Both the position numbers and the translations under genes were made by a program. Of a stretch of 5,185 bases of DNA, positions 5,069 to 5,185 are shown piece by piece. Below the pieces are notes generated by a model. The model was given only the letters and a program-made list of their open reading frames with translations. It ran no database searches and was not told the origin of the DNA. Numbering within the stretch: position 1 is the first letter of the stretch; every line of letters begins with the position of its first letter. Source of the stretch: Desulfobacteraceae bacterium (lineage in GTDB: Bacteria > Desulfobacterota > Desulfobacteria > Desulfobacterales > DAOWNP01); NCBI GenBank assembly GCA_030642545.1, contig DAOWNP010000192.1, positions 1-5,185 of the forward strand, read 5' to 3'.

Positions 5069-5185
5069 TTACTTGTTTTTGTAGCGTATGGAATAAATTT
5101 CGTAGAATTCACTTAGTGCAGCACAGCCAAAAAATTGCAATTGTTTGAGCGAGGCACGAGCGAGTTTTGCAATTTTGGCGAAGCA
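5069..5185 (-). CDS. Possible transposase C-terminus (partial)
   Basis: On the minus strand one frame is open from the window edge through 38 codons to TAA at 5069-5071, just inside the IS end. The peptide is basic and well ordered, including KIAKLARASLKQLQFF and SEFYEIYSIRYKNK at the C-terminus. A stop about 35 bases from the terminal repeat is where an IS transposase normally ends. In the 79-bp element the same frame reads N-K-stop at the aligned position, as if it kept the last codons of the same gene. The short length, and the fact that other frames are also open over the first 70 bases, make this tentative. I cannot name the transposase family. Confidence 0.4.
   Translation of the reverse strand, partial: CFAKIAKLARASLKQLQFFGCAALSEFYEIYSIRYKNK
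5126..5179. repeat. Imperfect inverted repeat with internal GAGCGAG direct repeats
   Basis: AAAATTGCAA (5131-5140) pairs with TTGCAATTTT (5167-5176), and GCC (5126-5128) with GGC (5177-5179) across a 2-base bulge. The loop contains GAGCGAG twice (5147-5153 and 5158-5164). The loop is GC-rich against the AT-rich background. It lies within the putative transposase tail, so it may be a structured coding segment or a separate intergenic repeat. Confidence 0.45.

Larger units (their letters stand above)
5033..5185 (-). mobile_element. End of an insertion sequence extending past the right edge
   Basis: CAGTAGTGTC starts at 5033 and matches the outer end of the 79-bp element at 2863. The similarity continues without gaps to about 5080, including an identical AGGGAAGTTT (5061-5070). 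The inner part of the terminal repeat has diverged (TCTAATTAA in place of TCCGGTTAG). What follows differs from the miniature element and is more GC-rich than its surroundings. This fits the transposase-bearing or longer member of the family, whose other end and target duplication lie outside the window. If duplicated, the 9-base target here would be GTATTACTT (5024-5032). The end lies about 100 bases upstream of the prepilin operon. Confidence 0.65.

Overview
The window is AT-rich DNA with six supportable protein-coding genes or gene ends. It also carries an insertion-sequence (IS) end and a small non-autonomous relative of that IS. Gene content suggests an anaerobic Gram-negative bacterium, plausibly a sulfate-reducing Desulfobacterota relative: formate-tetrahydrofolate ligase, a cobalamin-dependent-type radical SAM enzyme and type II secretion/type IV pilus pseudopilins. 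That assignment is inference; no rRNA or other taxonomic marker is present.

Layout, left to right. Positions 1-873 (+) are the C-terminal half of formate-tetrahydrofolate ligase. A 354-base AT-rich gap follows. It holds a convincing intrinsic terminator (1054-1090) and an operator-like inverted repeat overlapping a TATAAT box (1144-1178). Positions 1228-2820 (+) encode a complete 530-residue class B radical SAM protein with an N-terminal B12-binding-type domain. The next 216 bases are rich in inverted repeats. They contain a 79-bp mobile element (2863-2941) with perfect 17-bp terminal inverted repeats and an exact 9-bp target duplication, then a separate 18-bp-stem hairpin (2964-3005). Positions 3037-3324 (+) encode a 95-residue protein of unknown function.

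On the minus strand, 4930-3321 is a compact three-gene operon of minor prepilin-like proteins in the order GspH/FimT-like, GspI/PilV-like, GspJ/PilW-like. It runs tail-to-tail into the hypothetical gene, and the two share four bases. The first two pilin genes are coupled by an ATGA overlap. Their products are expected to be cleaved after Gly by a prepilin peptidase and to form the tip complex of a type II secretion pseudopilus or type IV pilus. No GspK, major pilin, ATPase or secretin gene is in the window.

The right edge (5033-5185) is one end of an insertion sequence related to the 79-bp element. It has the same outer end, the same GGGAAGTTTA block, and what looks like the last 38 codons of a minus-strand transposase.

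I see no clear new multi-gene system. The best leads are the IS/miniature-element pair, a CFI-like C-terminal tail on the GspJ-like protein, homopolymer tracts in the leader region of all three prepilin genes, and a radical SAM gene of unknown substrate.
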